Shown: one piece after another, positions 45,834 through 55,879 of the stretch
Layout: every line of letters starts with the position of its first letter
How positions within the stretch are numbered: the first letter of the stretch is position 1
Source: XN24 sp035514535
Lineage (GTDB): Bacteria > Pseudomonadota > Gammaproteobacteria > Steroidobacterales > XN24
Direction of reading: 5' to 3'
DNA: 64,000 nt
Assembly: GCA_035514535.1 (NCBI GenBank)
Contig: DATKAZ010000055.1
Location: 160,075-224,074 of the forward strand
The notes under the pieces: generated by a model
Databases searched by the model: none
Seen by the model: only the letters and a program-made list of their open reading frames with translations
What the model was told of the DNA's origin: nothing
Translations under genes and position numbers: made by a program

Positions 45834-46223
45834 ATGCGAAATCGGGTCGGTTCGGTACCCGGAAAGATCATTGCGGGTCAATCGGGCGTAACGCTGCTCG
45901 CCGCGGCATTGTTCGGGCTCGCGATGGACGGCGAGGCCGCACTCGGGGCCCTCGCGGGAGGCGGAATCAGTATCTTGCTGAGCCTCTGGATGGCGCTGCG
46001 GGTGTTCTCGGTTCCGGCCGAGGCGGGCCCGCAAGCCATGTTCTCGGCCTTCGTCAAGGCGGAGGCCATGAAAATGGTGATGGCTGTCGTGCTGTTCTCG
46101 GCCGCAGCCATTTTTTTGAGCCACGTGTTTGTTCCGCTCGTGGTCACGTTTGCAGCCACGCTGGTCGTGAATTGGCTGGCGCTCGTCTTCACGCGGCGTG
46201 ATCGGCAGGGCTTTGGTGGATGA
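45834..46223 (+). CDS. atpI: ATP synthase protein I
   Basis: 129 residues from ATG 45834; an upstream in-frame extension crosses the predicted promoter and is rejected. Four hydrophobic segments (about 17-35, 38-58, 75-96, 98-118) fit the AtpI family, small membrane proteins that assist c-ring assembly or magnesium supply. Sequence conservation in the family is low, so the assignment leans on position ahead of atpB. It overlaps atpB by 4 bp (ATGA). Confidence 0.85.
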   Translation: MRNRVGSVPGKIIAGQSGVTLLAAALFGLAMDGEAALGALAGGGISILLSLWMALRVFSVPAEAGPQAMFSAFVKAEAMKMVMAVVLFSAAAIFLSHVFVPLVVTFAATLVVNWLALVFTRRDRQGFGG

Positions 46224-46993
46224 CGGCTATGGCAGCTTCTCCGACCGAATACGTTTCCCATCACCTGCAGCACCTGGCTGTCGGCAAGGGCTTCTGGACG
46301 GTCCACATCGACACTCTGGTCGTTTCCTGGATCACGGGGCTTATATTCCTCGGTGTCTTCTGGGGCGCGGCCCGCGCGGTGACGGCGGGCGTGCCCGGCA
46401 AGATGCAGAATTTCGTGGAGATGATCCTCGAGTTCGTCGACAAGTCGGTCCGCGAAGCGTTTCACGGCCCGCGGGACCTGCTCGCGCCGCTGGCGCTGAC
46501 GATCTTCGTGTGGGTGCTGCTCTGGAACCTGATGGACCTCATCCCGGTGGACCTGTTTCCGATGATTGCGGCCGCCATGGGCATCGAGTACCTGCGCATC
46601 GTCCCCTCGGCCGACATGAGCGCTACCTTCAGCCTGTCGCTGTCTGTGTTCGCCCTGATCATCTATTACGGTATCAAGGGCAAGGGCGCCGCCGGCTTCG
46701 GCAAGGAGTTCCTGTTCCATCCCTTCGGCAAGAACCCGCTGCTGGTGCCTTTCAACCTCATTCTCAACACGGTCGAGATGATCGCCAAGCCCGTCTCGCT
46801 GGCGCTGCGACTGTTCGGCAACCTGTATGCCGCCGAGCTGATTTTCATCCTGATCGCCATGCTGCCGTTCTGGGCCCAGTGGCTGCCCGGCTCGGCGTGG
46901 GCGATCTTTCATATTCTCGTGATCCCGCTGCAGGCGTTCATCTTCATGACGCTGACAATCGTCTACGTGGCGCTGGCTTACGAGTCGCATTGA
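46220..46993 (+). CDS. atpB: ATP synthase F0 subunit a
   Basis: 257 residues, start overlapping atpI. Polytopic membrane protein with the essential arginine in SLALRLFGNLYAAELIF, and NTVEMIAKPVSL preceding it. It forms the proton half-channels against the c-ring. Length and motif positions are normal; it begins the structural part of the atpBEFHAGDC operon. Confidence 0.97.
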   Translation: MTAMAASPTEYVSHHLQHLAVGKGFWTVHIDTLVVSWITGLIFLGVFWGAARAVTAGVPGKMQNFVEMILEFVDKSVREAFHGPRDLLAPLALTIFVWVLLWNLMDLIPVDLFPMIAAAMGIEYLRIVPSADMSATFSLSLSVFALIIYYGIKGKGAAGFGKEFLFHPFGKNPLLVPFNLILNTVEMIAKPVSLALRLFGNLYAAELIFILIAMLPFWAQWLPGSAWAIFHILVIPLQAFIFMTLTIVYVALAYESH

Positions 46994-47032
46994 TTTCACC
47001 CCTGTAGAAACCGCCTCCTACGGAGATTGACC

Positions 47033-47299
47033 ATGGAAGCTATTGCATCAGTTCAGGCCTTTACCGCGCTGGCCGTCGGACTCATCTTCGCGTTCGCCGC
47101 GCTCGGCACCGGCATCGGTTTCGGCCTGCTCGGCGGCAAGTTCCTCGAGGGCGCGGCGCGCCAGCCCGAGATGGCGAACATGCTGCAGATCCGCATGTTC
47201 ATCGTCGCCGGCCTGCTCGACGCGCTCGCCATCATCGGTGTGGCCTTCGCCGCGCTGCTGCTGTTCGCCAATCCGCTGCTCGCCGCGCTCGCGAGCTGA
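47033..47299 (+). CDS. atpE: ATP synthase F0 subunit c
   Basis: 88 residues from ATG 47033 (GGAG eight bases upstream; a TTG six bases earlier was not preferred). Two-helix hairpin with polar loop FLEGAARQPEM and the ion-carrying aspartate in AGLLDALAIIG on helix 2. The helix-1 Gln and the Glu-Ser pair that mark sodium-binding c subunits are absent, so the enzyme should be proton-driven. Confidence 0.97.
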   Translation: MEAIASVQAFTALAVGLIFAFAALGTGIGFGLLGGKFLEGAARQPEMANMLQIRMFIVAGLLDALAIIGVAFAALLLFANPLLAALAS

Positions 47300-47353
47300 C
47301 CGGACGCATGGCGTCCCAGGCAGCCACCGCCAAGCTGATCGGGAGTCGGAAAC

Positions 47354-47824
47354 GTGGGCATTAACCTGACACTGTTCGGCCAGATGCTGACCTTCCTGGT
47401 CTTCGTCTGGTTCACCAAGAAGTTCGTCTGGCCGCCGGTCATGGAGGCGCTGGAAGAACGCCGTGCACGCATCGCCGAGGGCCTCGCCGCCGCGGAGCGC
47501 GGCCAGAAGGCGCTCGAGAACGCCGATGCACAGGTGGCCGAGCGGCTGCGCGAGGCACGGCAGCAGGCTTCGCAGATCATCGAGCAGGCCGAGCGCCGCG
47601 GCGCCGAGCTGGTCGAGGAGGCGAAAGCGGACGCCCAGACCGCCGGCGAGCGCATCCTCGCTCAGGCCCGCGCCGAGATCGAGCAGGACACCAACCGGGC
47701 CCGCGAAGCGCTGCGCGGCGAAGTCTCCGCGATCGCACTGGCCGGCGCGCGGCAGCTGCTCGAGAAGGAGATCGACGCGGACACGCACCGCGAGCTGCTC
47801 GATCGCCTTGCCGGGCAGCTCTAG
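47354..47824 (+). CDS. atpF: ATP synthase F0 subunit b
   Basis: 156 residues from a GTG start. A single N-terminal membrane helix (NLTLFGQMLTFLVFVWFTKKF) followed by a long charged helix rich in Ala, Glu and Arg that forms the right-handed coiled-coil peripheral stalk. It has WPPVMEALEERRARIAEGL, the family signature just after the membrane. The C-terminus binds the delta subunit encoded next. Confidence 0.96.
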   Translation: MGINLTLFGQMLTFLVFVWFTKKFVWPPVMEALEERRARIAEGLAAAERGQKALENADAQVAERLREARQQASQIIEQAERRGAELVEEAKADAQTAGERILAQARAEIEQDTNRAREALRGEVSAIALAGARQLLEKEIDADTHRELLDRLAGQL

Positions 47825-47848
47825 GCCGGCGCGCGGAGTACCTGAGGC

Positions 47849-48385
47849 ATGGCAGAAAAGATGACCGTCGCACGGCCCTACGCCAGGGCGGTGTTCGAGA
47901 TCGCCAGGGAAGACGATGCCCTGGCGGGCTGGTCGGAGTTCCTCGAGCGCGGCAGCCTGGCGGTCGCCGACGAGCGCATCCAGGCGCTGATCGGTAATCC
48001 CGCGGTCACGCGCGAGGCGCTTGCCGAGCTGTTCATCGAGCTCTGCGGCGACGCCGCCGGCGAGCACGGCACGAACTTTCTCAAGGTGCTCGCCAACAAC
48101 GGCCGCATGGCCTGGCTGCCCGAGATCTCCGCCGAATACGAGCGGCTGCGCGCCGAGGCCGAGAACATCGTGGACGTGCAGCTCACCTCCGCGGTCGAGC
48201 TGGACAAGAAGCAGCGCGAGAGCTTCTCAGCTTCGCTCAAAAAACGCCTCGGCCGCGACGTGCGCCTGCACTGCGACACCGACGAGAAACTGCTCGGCGG
48301 CGCGATCATCCGCGCCGGCGACCTGGTCATCGATGGCTCACTGTTCGGCCGCCTGGAAAGGCTTGCCGGCGCCGTCACGCACTAA
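47849..48385 (+). CDS. atpH: ATP synthase F1 subunit delta
   Basis: 178 residues. Family motifs ARPYARAVFEIAREDD at the N-terminus and the C-terminal LGGAIIRAGDLVIDGSLFGRLERLA. It links the peripheral stalk to the top of the F1 hexamer. A CTGAGG-type ribosome binding region precedes the ATG, and atpA follows after 13 bp. Confidence 0.96.
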   Translation: MAEKMTVARPYARAVFEIAREDDALAGWSEFLERGSLAVADERIQALIGNPAVTREALAELFIELCGDAAGEHGTNFLKVLANNGRMAWLPEISAEYERLRAEAENIVDVQLTSAVELDKKQRESFSASLKKRLGRDVRLHCDTDEKLLGGAIIRAGDLVIDGSLFGRLERLAGAVTH

Positions 48386-48398
48386 AGGATTGTAGGAA

Positions 48399-49940
<1,542 letters not shown>

Positions 49941-49953
49941 GGCGGAGTCCGGA

Positions 49954-50814
49954 ATGGCCAACCCCAAAGAAATCCGCACGCAGATCAAGAGTATCCGCAA
50001 CACGGCCAAGATCACCAAGGCCATGGAGATGGTCGCGGCCGCGAAGATGCGCAAGGCCCAGGACCGGATGGCGGCCTCGCGGCCGTATGCGGAGAAGATC
50101 CGCACGGTGATCGGCCACCTCATGCAGGCACGGCCCGACTATCGCCACCCGTTCATGCAGGAACGTGAGGCAAAGCGCGTCGGCTTCATCATCGTGTCCA
50201 CCGACCGGGGGCTGTGCGGCGGTCTCAACGCGAACCTGTTCCGGCGCACGCTGCGCGAGTTGCGCGAGTGGCAGCAGAAGGGCGTCGAGATCGAGGTTTG
50301 CCTGATCGGGCGGAAGGCGGCGCAGTTCTTCCGCCGGCTCGACGTGAACATCGTCGCCAGCATCCAGGACCTCGGCGATCTGCCGCACGTCCGTGACCTG
50401 ATCGGCGCAATCCAGGTGATGCTGAACGGCTACAGCGACGGCAACCTCGACCGGCTGTTCCTGGTACACAACGTGTTCGTCAACACGATGAGCCAGAAGC
50501 CGGCGGTAGTTACGCTGCTGCCGGCACAGACCGAAGATGCCGACCAGCTGCAGAAGTATTGGGATTACATCTACGAGCCAAGCTCGATGGAGCTGGTCGA
50601 GGGCGTCCTCGCGCGCTACATCGAGTCGCAGGTCTACCGCGGCGCGGTCGAGAACGTCGCCTGCGAGATGGCGGCCAGGATGGTGGCGATGAAGAGCGCC
50701 ACCGACAACGCAGGGAAACTGATCGACGGCCTGCAGCTCGCCTACAACAAGGCGCGGCAGGCGGCGATCACCCAGGAACTCGCCGAGATCGTCGGCGGCG
50801 CGGCAGCCGTCTGA
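49954..50814 (+). CDS. atpG: ATP synthase F1 subunit gamma
   Basis: 286 residues. N-terminal helix KEIRTQIKSIRNTAKITKAMEMVAAAKMRKAQ and C-terminal helix AARMVAMKSATDNAGKLIDGLQLAYNKARQAAITQELAEIVGGA form the rotating coiled coil, both nearly invariant; the middle contains STDRGLCGGLNAN. It couples rotation of the c-ring to catalysis. Confidence 0.98.
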   Translation: MANPKEIRTQIKSIRNTAKITKAMEMVAAAKMRKAQDRMAASRPYAEKIRTVIGHLMQARPDYRHPFMQEREAKRVGFIIVSTDRGLCGGLNANLFRRTLRELREWQQKGVEIEVCLIGRKAAQFFRRLDVNIVASIQDLGDLPHVRDLIGAIQVMLNGYSDGNLDRLFLVHNVFVNTMSQKPAVVTLLPAQTEDADQLQKYWDYIYEPSSMELVEGVLARYIESQVYRGAVENVACEMAARMVAMKSATDNAGKLIDGLQLAYNKARQAAITQELAEIVGGAAAV

Positions 50815-50852
50815 CGTTACACGAGCAGAATAGAGACAGAGGAAACTGATCC

Positions 50853-52232
50853 ATGAGCACTGGCAATATCGTTCAGGTCATCGGCGCCGTGGTGGACGTG
50901 AAGTTCCCGCGCGAAAAACTGCCGAAGATCTACGACGCGCTGAAGATTGACGAGACCGGCGTGACCCTCGAGGTCCAGCAGCAGCTCGGCGACGGGGTGG
51001 TGCGCTGCATCGCCATGGGCGCGAGCGAGGGGCTGAAGCGCGGCCTCGGCGTGCAGAGCACCGGCGGGCCGATCACCGTACCGGTAGGCAAGGCGACCCT
51101 CGGGCGCATCATGGACGTGCTCGGCGAGCCGATCGACGAGGCGGGTCCGGTCGAGGCCGAGGCGCGCATGCCGATTCATCGCGATCCGCCGACCTACGAG
51201 GAGCAGGCGCCCGCGGTCGAAGTGCTCGAGACAGGCATCAAGGTCATCGACCTGATCATGCCGATCGCCAAGGGCGGCAAGATCGGCCTGTTCGGCGGCG
51301 CGGGCGTCGGCAAGACCGTCACCCTCATGGAGCTGATCCGCAACATCGCCATCGAGCACGCCGGCTACTCGGTGTTTGCCGGCGTCGGTGAGCGCACCCG
51401 CGAGGGCAACGACTTCTACCACGAGATGAAGGACTCCAACGTCCTCGACAAGGTGGCGCTCGTCTACGGCCAGATGAACGAGCCGCCGGGCAATCGCCTG
51501 CGCGTGGCGCTGACCGGCCTGACCATCGCCGAGAACTTCCGCGACGAGGGTCGCGACGTGCTGATGTTCATCGACAACATCTATCGCTACACGCTCGCCG
51601 GCACCGAGGTGTCCGCGCTGCTCGGGCGCATGCCCTCCGCCGTCGGCTACCAGCCGACGCTGGCGGCCGAGATGGGCATGCTGCAGGAGCGCATCACGTC
51701 CACCAAGACCGGCTCGATCACGTCGTTCCAGGCCGTGTACGTGCCGGCCGACGACCTGACCGACCCGTCGCCCGCGACGACCTTCGCCCACCTCGACGCG
51801 ACCCTCGTGTTGTCGCGCCAGATCGCCGAGCTCGGCATTTACCCGGCCGTGGACCCGCTGGACTCCACCTCGCGCCTGCTCGACCCGAACGTCATCGGCG
51901 CCGAGCACTACGATTGCGCGCGCGCGGTGCAGGCGACCCTGCAGCGCTACAAGGAGCTGCAGGACATCATCGCCATCCTCGGCATGGACGAGTTGTCGGA
52001 GGACGACAAGCAGGTCGTGACCCGCGCCCGCAAGGTGCAGCGTTTCCTGTCGCAGCCGTTCTTCGTCGCCGAGGCCTTCACCGGCTCACCCGGCAAGTAC
52101 GTCTCGCTGAAGGAGACCATCAAGGGCTTCCGCGGCATCGTCGATGGCGAGTACGATTCGATTCCGGAGCAGGCCTTCTACATGGTCGGCACGATCGAGG
52201 AAGCCGTCGAGAAGGCCAAGACGCTGCAGTAG
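50853..52232 (+). CDS. atpD: ATP synthase F1 subunit beta
   Basis: 459 residues. Walker A GGAGVGKTVTLMELI near 150, the catalytic glutamate in GERTREGNDFYHEM, Walker B VLMFIDNIYRYTLAGTEVSALLGRMPSAVGYQPTLA, and the DELSEDDK (DELSEED-like) lever region near 385. Beta chains hold the catalytic sites. Length and motif order are normal. Confidence 0.98.
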   Translation: MSTGNIVQVIGAVVDVKFPREKLPKIYDALKIDETGVTLEVQQQLGDGVVRCIAMGASEGLKRGLGVQSTGGPITVPVGKATLGRIMDVLGEPIDEAGPVEAEARMPIHRDPPTYEEQAPAVEVLETGIKVIDLIMPIAKGGKIGLFGGAGVGKTVTLMELIRNIAIEHAGYSVFAGVGERTREGNDFYHEMKDSNVLDKVALVYGQMNEPPGNRLRVALTGLTIAENFRDEGRDVLMFIDNIYRYTLAGTEVSALLGRMPSAVGYQPTLAAEMGMLQERITSTKTGSITSFQAVYVPADDLTDPSPATTFAHLDATLVLSRQIAELGIYPAVDPLDSTSRLLDPNVIGAEHYDCARAVQATLQRYKELQDIIAILGMDELSEDDKQVVTRARKVQRFLSQPFFVAEAFTGSPGKYVSLKETIKGFRGIVDGEYDSIPEQAFYMVGTIEEAVEKAKTLQ

Positions 52233-52290
52233 GCGCCCAACAAGCCGCCCGGCGAACGGCCACGGGCCGCGCGCCGGCCGGGAGGAACAA

Positions 52291-52716
52291 ATGAGCACGA
52301 TTCACGTCGACATCGTCAGCGCCGAGGGCGAAATCTTCAGCGGCGAGGCCGCGATGGTGTATGCGCCGGCACAGCTGGGCGACATCGGCATCGCGCCGAA
52401 CCACGCGCCGCTGCTGACCGGGTTGAAGCCCGGCGGCGTGCGCGTCCAGACGCCGGAGGGCGAAGAACTGTTCTTCTATGTCTCCGGCGGCATGATCGAG
52501 ATCCAGCCAAAGGCCATCACCGTGCTCGCGGACGCCGCGCTGCGCGCGCGCGACCTGGACGAGGCCGCGGTCGAGCAGGCGCGCCAGCGCGCCCAGGACC
52601 TGCTCGAGAATCGCGAGAGCGCAAAGGACATTGCCACCGCCCAGGCCGAACTGGCCCAGGCCGCCGCCCAGCTCGCCCTGCTGCAGAAGATCAAGAAGTC
52701 CGCCGGGCAGGGGTAG
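52291..52716 (+). CDS. atpC: ATP synthase F1 subunit epsilon
   Basis: 141 residues from ATG 52291 behind a GGGAGGAA ribosome binding site. Beta-sandwich segment HVDIVSAEGEIFSGEAAMV, APNHAPLLTGLKPGGV and VSGGMIEIQPKAITVLAD, then two C-terminal helices (EQARQRAQDLLENRESA onward) that can inhibit ATP hydrolysis. It is the last atp gene. No strong terminator follows, and the integron integrase gene converges on it 58 bp later, in the place where glmU is found in many relatives. Confidence 0.97.
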   Translation: MSTIHVDIVSAEGEIFSGEAAMVYAPAQLGDIGIAPNHAPLLTGLKPGGVRVQTPEGEELFFYVSGGMIEIQPKAITVLADAALRARDLDEAAVEQARQRAQDLLENRESAKDIATAQAELAQAAAQLALLQKIKKSAGQG

Positions 52717-52774
52717 GCCCCGCCGCCTACACTCGGCCACATGCGCCGTGCTTACACGCTGACGGTAAGCGACA

Positions 52775-53737
52775 TCAATCCATTGGGCTCTTGACCCCAC
52801 GACCTCCGCGCCTGATGACATGCGTATAGATCATGGTCGTGGATACGTCCGCGTGACCGAGAAGCTCCTGCACCGTGCGGATGTCATATCCATCCTCCAG
52901 GAGGTGCGTCGCGAAGGAGTGGCGAAAAGTGTGGCATGAAGCCGGCTTCGCGACCCCTGCCGCCAACACTGCGCGCTTGACCGCACGCTGCACAGAATCC
53001 GGCTGAATGTGATGACGGACGAGCCGCCCTGTGTAGGGGCTCTTGCACAGCGCGCGCGCGGGGAACAAGAACTGCCAGCCCCACGCCTGCGGGGCAGCCG
53101 GGTACTTGCGCTCCAGCGCCGGCGGCAACGACACGCCGGGATACCCGCTCGCACGATCCGACTCATGCAGCAAACGCACGGGTTCCAGTTGCCTGGTCAC
53201 GGGCTCCAGCAGCGAGGCGGGCAGGATCGTGCAGCGATCTTTCGCGCCCTTGCCGTCACGCACCGTGATCTGCCGATAGTCGAAGTCCAGATCCTTGATT
53301 CGCAGACGCGTGCACTCCGTGATCCGGAGCCCCGCGCCGTACAGCAGGCTCGCCGCCAGCCAAGACGGCCCATCCAGGTGCGCCAGCACGCGGCGCACCT
53401 CGTCGCGGGATAGCACGACCGGCACGCGCGTCGGACGTTTCGCACGCACGAGGTCGCCCAGCCACGGCAGCTCGACCTCGAGCACCTCCCTGTACAGGAA
53501 CAGGATCGCCGCAAGCGCCTGGTTCTGAGTCGACGCCGACACATGCCGGTCCACGGCAAGGTGATTCAAGAATGCCTGAATCTCCGGCCCGTCCAGCTCC
53601 CGCGGGTGGCGCCCCTGGTAAAAACGAATCAGCCGCCGGATCCATCCGAGGTACGCAGTCTCCGTCCGATAACTGAAATGTCGGACCCGCATCCGATCCC
53701 GAACGACGTCCAGGAGCCGCGGCGCCACCTGCGGCAT
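52775..53737 (-). CDS. intI: Integron integrase IntI
   Basis: 320 residues from ATG 53737 (MPQVAPRLLDVVRDRM); an in-frame TTG 45 bases earlier is less likely. It is a tyrosine recombinase: N-terminal SAM-like domain (HFSYRTETAYLGWIRRLIRFY, ASTQNQALAAILFLYREVL), catalytic Arg in GAGLRITECTRLRIKDLDF, HTFRHSFATHLL and the nucleophilic Tyr in GHADVSTTMIYTHV, so the catalytic set is complete. The segment LPPALERKYPAAPQAWGWQFLF is the extra region that marks IntI proteins and separates them from XerC/D. It reads towards atpC, with the cassette array on its upstream side, the standard layout. Confidence 0.93.
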   Translation of the reverse strand: MPQVAPRLLDVVRDRMRVRHFSYRTETAYLGWIRRLIRFYQGRHPRELDGPEIQAFLNHLAVDRHVSASTQNQALAAILFLYREVLEVELPWLGDLVRAKRPTRVPVVLSRDEVRRVLAHLDGPSWLAASLLYGAGLRITECTRLRIKDLDFDYRQITVRDGKGAKDRCTILPASLLEPVTRQLEPVRLLHESDRASGYPGVSLPPALERKYPAAPQAWGWQFLFPARALCKSPYTGRLVRHHIQPDSVQRAVKRAVLAAGVAKPASCHTFRHSFATHLLEDGYDIRTVQELLGHADVSTTMIYTHVIRRGGRGVKSPMD

Positions 53738-53875
53738 AACATCACCCAAGGGTTCTTGTGGTATATGGGAATACAGACCCAAGGAAAGCAGAGGCTTGCT
53801 CCCGTGCCAACGATCTTATCCGGCCTTTTCGCCATGATAATCAGCCGCGTTTAGGCCTTCTACTTAGAGTTAGGG
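53729..53875. repeat. intI leader / attI region, copy 1 of a 147-bp module
   Basis: It runs from the intI start codon (inverted) to GTTAGGG at 53869-53875, which fits the G/TTRRRY recombination core except for its last base. The first cassette gene begins 8 bp after it. The whole segment is related by eye to 60040-60176 and 61573-61719 (shared TGCGGCATAA, GTGGTATA, CCCAAGGAAAGCAG and GAGTTAGG blocks). It should contain the intI promoter and the cassette promoter, but no convincing hexamers were found. Confidence 0.7.
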
Positions 53876-53882
53876 AGCACTG

Positions 53883-54347
53883 GTGACCTCGTCGCAGTTC
53901 ATAGCATTCTTATCAGCACTTGCGGCCGCCGCAACTGGCAATGCCGCTGAGTGGTGTGCAGTTCTTTTTGAGACGCCCGGCAGCGGGATCGAACGCAAAG
54001 TGCTGGAGTCCTTCTCGGTGGAAAGACTTGCCCCAGACCAGCCTTTTGCCCTGCCACCCGACACCCCGCAAGGGGTGAAGTCAATTCAATGCGGGCGTGA
54101 GGCGCTTGTGCTCGGACCAAACGACCACAAACCGCTACATGCGGGGTATCCACTCAGTATCGTTGTAGGTGGACGGGTTGGGGTGCTGGAAGCGGTCAAT
54201 GGTCAGCTTCTCTTCCGCATGCTCAAGGGCAAGATGACCGACCAGGAGGCAGAACAGGCGGGGGCGGCGCTCAATGCTGCTCAGGAACGTTTCGATGATC
54301 AGTCTGCCCCCTACACGTCGTCCATGCCCACCCCGGATGCACCCTAA
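53883..54347 (+). CDS. Cassette-encoded protein of unknown function
   Basis: 154 residues from a GTG start, 8 bp after the attI-like core, as is usual for the first gene of an integron array. The stop codon TAA is part of CCCTAAC, the start of an attC. The N-terminus could be a weak signal peptide (FIAFLSALAAAATGNA), followed by a beta-rich stretch and a charged Ala/Gln/Glu-rich tail (DQEAEQAGAALNAAQERF). No family recognised. Base composition is visibly less GC-rich than the atp genes, in keeping with acquired DNA. Confidence 0.65.
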   Translation: MTSSQFIAFLSALAAAATGNAAEWCAVLFETPGSGIERKVLESFSVERLAPDQPFALPPDTPQGVKSIQCGREALVLGPNDHKPLHAGYPLSIVVGGRVGVLEAVNGQLLFRMLKGKMTDQEAEQAGAALNAAQERFDDQSAPYTSSMPTPDAP

Positions 54348-54370
54348 CTATGCGTTCAAGCGGACCGGAT
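54342..54370 (+). other. attC site, left part, interrupted by the IS element
   Basis: CCCTAAC-TATGCGTTCAAGCGGACC has the look of an attC R''-spacer-L'' half (compare the common GCCTAAC...TTCAAGCGGAC form), starting at the stop codon of the preceding gene. The IS3-family element begins at 54371, and no matching right half is seen beyond it, so the site is probably dead. Confidence 0.6.
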
Positions 54371-54423
54371 AGTTCCTACGGTTTGGTGGACACCCTGAAC
54401 TAACGATTCAGGAGTGTTTCCAG

Positions 54424-54780
54424 ATGCCAAGACCAGGACCGAGAACGACGTATCGATACAGTGATCATTTCAAGGCCACTGCAGTCCGGCTGAGCGAGTT
54501 GCCCGGGGTTGCCGTGCAGGATGTAGCCGCTTCGCTTTACATTCATCCGTTCATGCTGTCTCGTTGGCGCAAGCAGGCGCGGGAGGGACAGATCGTGACC
54601 AAGGGCGTGGCAGTGGACAAGGCGGTGGCAGCGGAACTGAAAGAACTGCGTCGCATCAAGAAAGAGTACGAGCGACTGAAGCTCGAGCATGACCTTTTAA
54701 AAAAAGCCATCGAGTTCAGTTCCACTCGAAAGGCGAGGTCTTCGCCTTCATCCAGCACTGCCAAGGACGAGACCCGGTGA
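54424..54780 (+). CDS. IS3-family transposase OrfA
   Basis: 118 residues. Contains the helix-turn-helix and leucine-zipper layout of OrfA (YSDHFKATAVRLSELPGVAVQDVAASLYIHPFMLSRWRKQA, then AELKELRRIKKEYERLKLEHDLLKKAI). It would bind the IS ends and help form the OrfAB transposase. The C-terminal 25 residues after LLKK are probably only made when the ribosome does not shift frame at the A7 run (54699-54705). GGAG lies ten bases before the ATG. Confidence 0.88.
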   Translation: MPRPGPRTTYRYSDHFKATAVRLSELPGVAVQDVAASLYIHPFMLSRWRKQAREGQIVTKGVAVDKAVAAELKELRRIKKEYERLKLEHDLLKKAIEFSSTRKARSSPSSSTAKDETR

Positions 54781-55586
54781 GGGTGATGTGCCGGCTGTAC
54801 GGCGTCAGCCCGGCGGGATATTACGCCTGGCGGCGCCGGTCTCCGAGCCGACGAACGGTTGAGGACGAGCGATTGGTGCGCCGGATCCACCGTGCACATG
54901 CGGCGAGCCGTCAGACCTATGGCAGCCCGCGGATCCATGTGGCGTTGCGATGTGAAGGCGAGGATGTGGGGAGGCGTCGCGTGGAGCGGCTGATGCGGCA
55001 GCACGGCGTACGGGCCTGTTCCTACGACCTGTATCGGCGCCTGCCCGGCCTGGGCCGATTCTTCAGTAACATCGACAGCAAGCTCCACCAGCTTGAAGTG
55101 CAGCGCATGGACCAGGCCTGGGTGGGCGACGTGACATACCTGAAAGTGGGAACCGACTGGCGTTACCTGGCTACGGTGATGGACCGCTACTCGCGCCGCG
55201 TGCTGGGATGGTCCCTGGGCCCGGAGAAGACTTCGGCGCTGACGCGGCGTGCGCTGCTTGCGGCGATGCGGACACGCCGACCCCAAGCCGATACGCTGTT
55301 CCACAGCGACCGGGGTGTCGAATTCCTGGCCGGTGACTTCAGGCACGCCCTGCAACATGCCGGACTGATCCAGTCGGTCAACCGCCCACGACGGATGAAC
55401 GACAATGCCCACATGGAATCGTGGCACAAGTCGATGAAGTCCGACATGTACCACCGCAGACGATTCGACAGTGACCACCAGCTGCGTAGCGCGATCCGCG
55501 ACTACGTCGACTTCTACAACGAACGGCGGCTACACTCGGCCCTCGGGTACCAGTCGCCGGTTGAGTTTGAACGCCAATGCGCCTAA
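54777..55586 (+). CDS. IS3-family transposase OrfB (DDE integrase core)
   Basis: 269 residues from ATG-like start at 54777, overlapping orfA by 4 bp; the frame is open upstream to the A7 slip site (SHRVQFHSKGEVFAFIQHCQ), so it is mostly expressed as OrfAB. The acidic triad is visible: WVGDVTYLKV (first D), FHSDRGVEF (second D) and HMESWHKSMKSD (E), with ASRQTYGSPRIHVAL and DYVDFYNERRLHSALGYQSP typical of IS3 members. The catalytic set is complete, so this copy may be active. Its last codons overlap a chimeric frame leading into the downstream gene fragment. Confidence 0.9.
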   Translation: MRVMCRLYGVSPAGYYAWRRRSPSRRTVEDERLVRRIHRAHAASRQTYGSPRIHVALRCEGEDVGRRRVERLMRQHGVRACSYDLYRRLPGLGRFFSNIDSKLHQLEVQRMDQAWVGDVTYLKVGTDWRYLATVMDRYSRRVLGWSLGPEKTSALTRRALLAAMRTRRPQADTLFHSDRGVEFLAGDFRHALQHAGLIQSVNRPRRMNDNAHMESWHKSMKSDMYHRRRFDSDHQLRSAIRDYVDFYNERRLHSALGYQSPVEFERQCA

Positions 55587-55616
55587 CCAACGGGTGTCCA
55601 CTTTTTCGTAGGAACT

Positions 55617-55879
55617 TCCTTCTGGATAACGAGATCATCGGGATCGAGTTACGTGATCCATCGCTCCCGGCACCATTCGAGTTGGGTGAGGTCAACGGCT
55701 CCGGCATCTGGCTCTCGCCCGGGAGCGACGGGAACGAAATTGTCGGTAACACTTTCGAGGACATCGCCGGAAGCGCAGTCGTGATCCAGGGAGACAGTAA
55801 TCGCGTGGAGCTACGGAGCGCAGACGATGCGGTACGCGACCTGGGCAGCGGCAACCGGGTTAGAGGAGAAATTAAATGA
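55617..55879 (+). pseudogene. 5'-truncated right-handed beta-helix protein fragment
   Basis: About 87 codons with a repeat rhythm typical of parallel beta-helix (NosD/pectate-lyase-like) proteins: NEIIGIELRDPSLPAPF, GSGIWLSPGSDGNEIVGNTFEDI, GSAVVIQGDSNRVEL, GSGNRVRGEIK. The N-terminal part is missing; the IS right end abuts it, and the sequence left of the IS is unrelated. An ATG at 55577 inside the end of orfB is in frame, so a 100-residue chimeric product could be made. Its stop overlaps the start of the RidA-like gene (ATGA), which shows that the two once formed an operon. Confidence 0.65.

Larger units (their letters stand above)
54371..55616 (+). mobile_element. IS3-family insertion sequence
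   Basis: 1246 bp bounded by imperfect 24-bp inverted repeats: left AGTTCCTACG-GTTTGG-TGGACACC, right (inverted) AGTTCCTACG-AAAAAG-TGGACACC. It contains two overlapping frames, orfA (helix-turn-helix) and orfB (DDE integrase). A seven-A run at 54699-54705 in orfA is the likely -1 frameshift site that gives an OrfAB transposase: after the shift the frame continues without stop into orfB. No target-site duplication is evident (GAT on the left, TCC on the right), so a deletion or recombination has removed one flank. Remnants of the same element lie at 59277 and 61040. Confidence 0.88.

Noticed and set aside
52750..52775. Hairpin GCTTAC...GTAAGC after atpC as a terminator
   Set aside because: Short stem with an eight- to nine-base loop and no T-run on either strand.
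53740..53800. LexA-like box upstream of intI (CTGTATTCCCATATAC on the minus strand)
   Set aside because: Only the first half fits CTGT-N8-ACAG, and copies 2 and 3 of the module do not keep it.
55578..55590. GCCTAAC as an attC box at the end of orfB
   Set aside because: It lies inside the IS, next to its right inverted repeat, and has no paired GTTAGGC.
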